In this document: positions 63,765-64,000 of the stretch, piece by piece | Layout of the letters: each line of letters starts with the position of its first letter | Numbering within the stretch: the stretch's first letter is position 1 | Origin: Bolinopsis microptera | Taxonomy: Eukaryota; Ctenophora; Tentaculata; Lobata; Bolinopsidae | Assembly: GCF_026151205.1 (NCBI RefSeq) | Contig: NC_087083.1 | Location: forward strand, 13,204,944 to 13,268,943 | Direction: 5' to 3' | Length of the DNA: 64,000 bases | The notes under the pieces: generated by a model | What the model saw: only the letters and a program-made list of their open reading frames with translations | Database searches by the model: none | What the model was told of the DNA's origin: nothing | Position numbers and translations under genes: made by a program

Positions 63765-64000
63765 AGGTATTTATGCTATGTATATTTGGAGGTTGACGAC
63801 CCCCCAAATCTGAGGCAAAATTGTGAAGGTTTGTGATTACACAAACCTGATTTTACACAAAGTAAAATTATTTTATCTTAGTTTGTTGATAAAACTACAT
63901 ACACACATATAATATTGTCATTACATTCTAGACACAAGACAGTTGCAAGCTTATTTCTTGTCTATAACAATTCTAATAACAATTCTAAACCTTATTCAAA
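63765..64000 (-). other. 3' flank of a further family copy beyond the window
   Basis: The sequence matches 59336-59570, which in the other units lies about 430-660 bp downstream of the next exon 2 end. A fifth copy (E) is therefore expected just past the right edge. Confidence 0.6.

Overview
This window comes from an animal (metazoan) nuclear genome, probably an invertebrate. The DNA is AT-rich and the genes are split by GT-AG introns with matching phases. The domains seen are animal or eukaryotic types: PAN/apple, ShKT, mucin-like Thr/Ser tracts, single-pass membrane proteins with PPxY tails, and a GDPD lysophospholipase-D-type enzyme. Non-LTR retrotransposon fragments and many small inverted-repeat elements are scattered through it. 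I cannot name the species. Minisatellites fill an unusually large share of both introns and coding exons.

Layout. (1) 138-13593, minus: one very large gene for a secreted mosaic protein, rebuilt here as 22 exons with consistent phases plus one unresolved exon, and running off the left edge. It has a signal peptide, a mucin-like Thr/Ser exon, a GTASF/GTYGPP exon, about four copies of an FGGxxVYxK-type domain, and a [10 protein letters not shown] repeat exon. Most of its introns hold a minisatellite. (2) 15108-16821, plus, divergent: a secreted PAN/apple, poly-Ser, triple-ShKT protein. (3) 16.9-22 kb: no intact gene, with 8-bp satellites, a dispersed GC-rich element, hAT-like elements and a retroelement scrap. 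(4) 22092-26654, plus: a 7-exon, 758-codon gene ending in a degenerate SGNH-hydrolase-like domain; then 27932-29683, plus, four exons that are either a second gene or an alternative 3' end of the first. (5) 30245-37079, plus: the first two coding exons of a GDPD1/3-like enzyme, separated by a 6.5-kb intron that is mostly one 5.6-kb satellite. (6) 37.9-46.2 kb, minus: a secreted repeat protein and three small paralogous membrane proteins; the last has its PPAYCDLFKS-stop tail amplified into a 61-unit, 51-bp array. (7) 47.6-64 kb, minus: four tandem paralogues (A-D) of a signal-peptide/TM/PPQY-rich membrane protein. Two lie in a 2,928-bp duplication, one has a 3.6-kb composite mobile insertion in its intron, and each sits under a CRE plus E-box promoter array. 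The family continues past the right edge.

How the genes may relate. The left third encodes extracellular, mucus- or matrix-type proteins. The right half encodes two clustered families of small membrane proteins whose cytoplasmic tails carry PPxY motifs, the usual docking site for WW domains such as those of Nedd4-type ubiquitin ligases. TGACGTCA (CRE) sites lie upstream of both the large secreted gene and the PPQY family, so shared CREB/ATF-type control is possible. The functional links are inference. Exon structures and repeats were read directly from the sequence.
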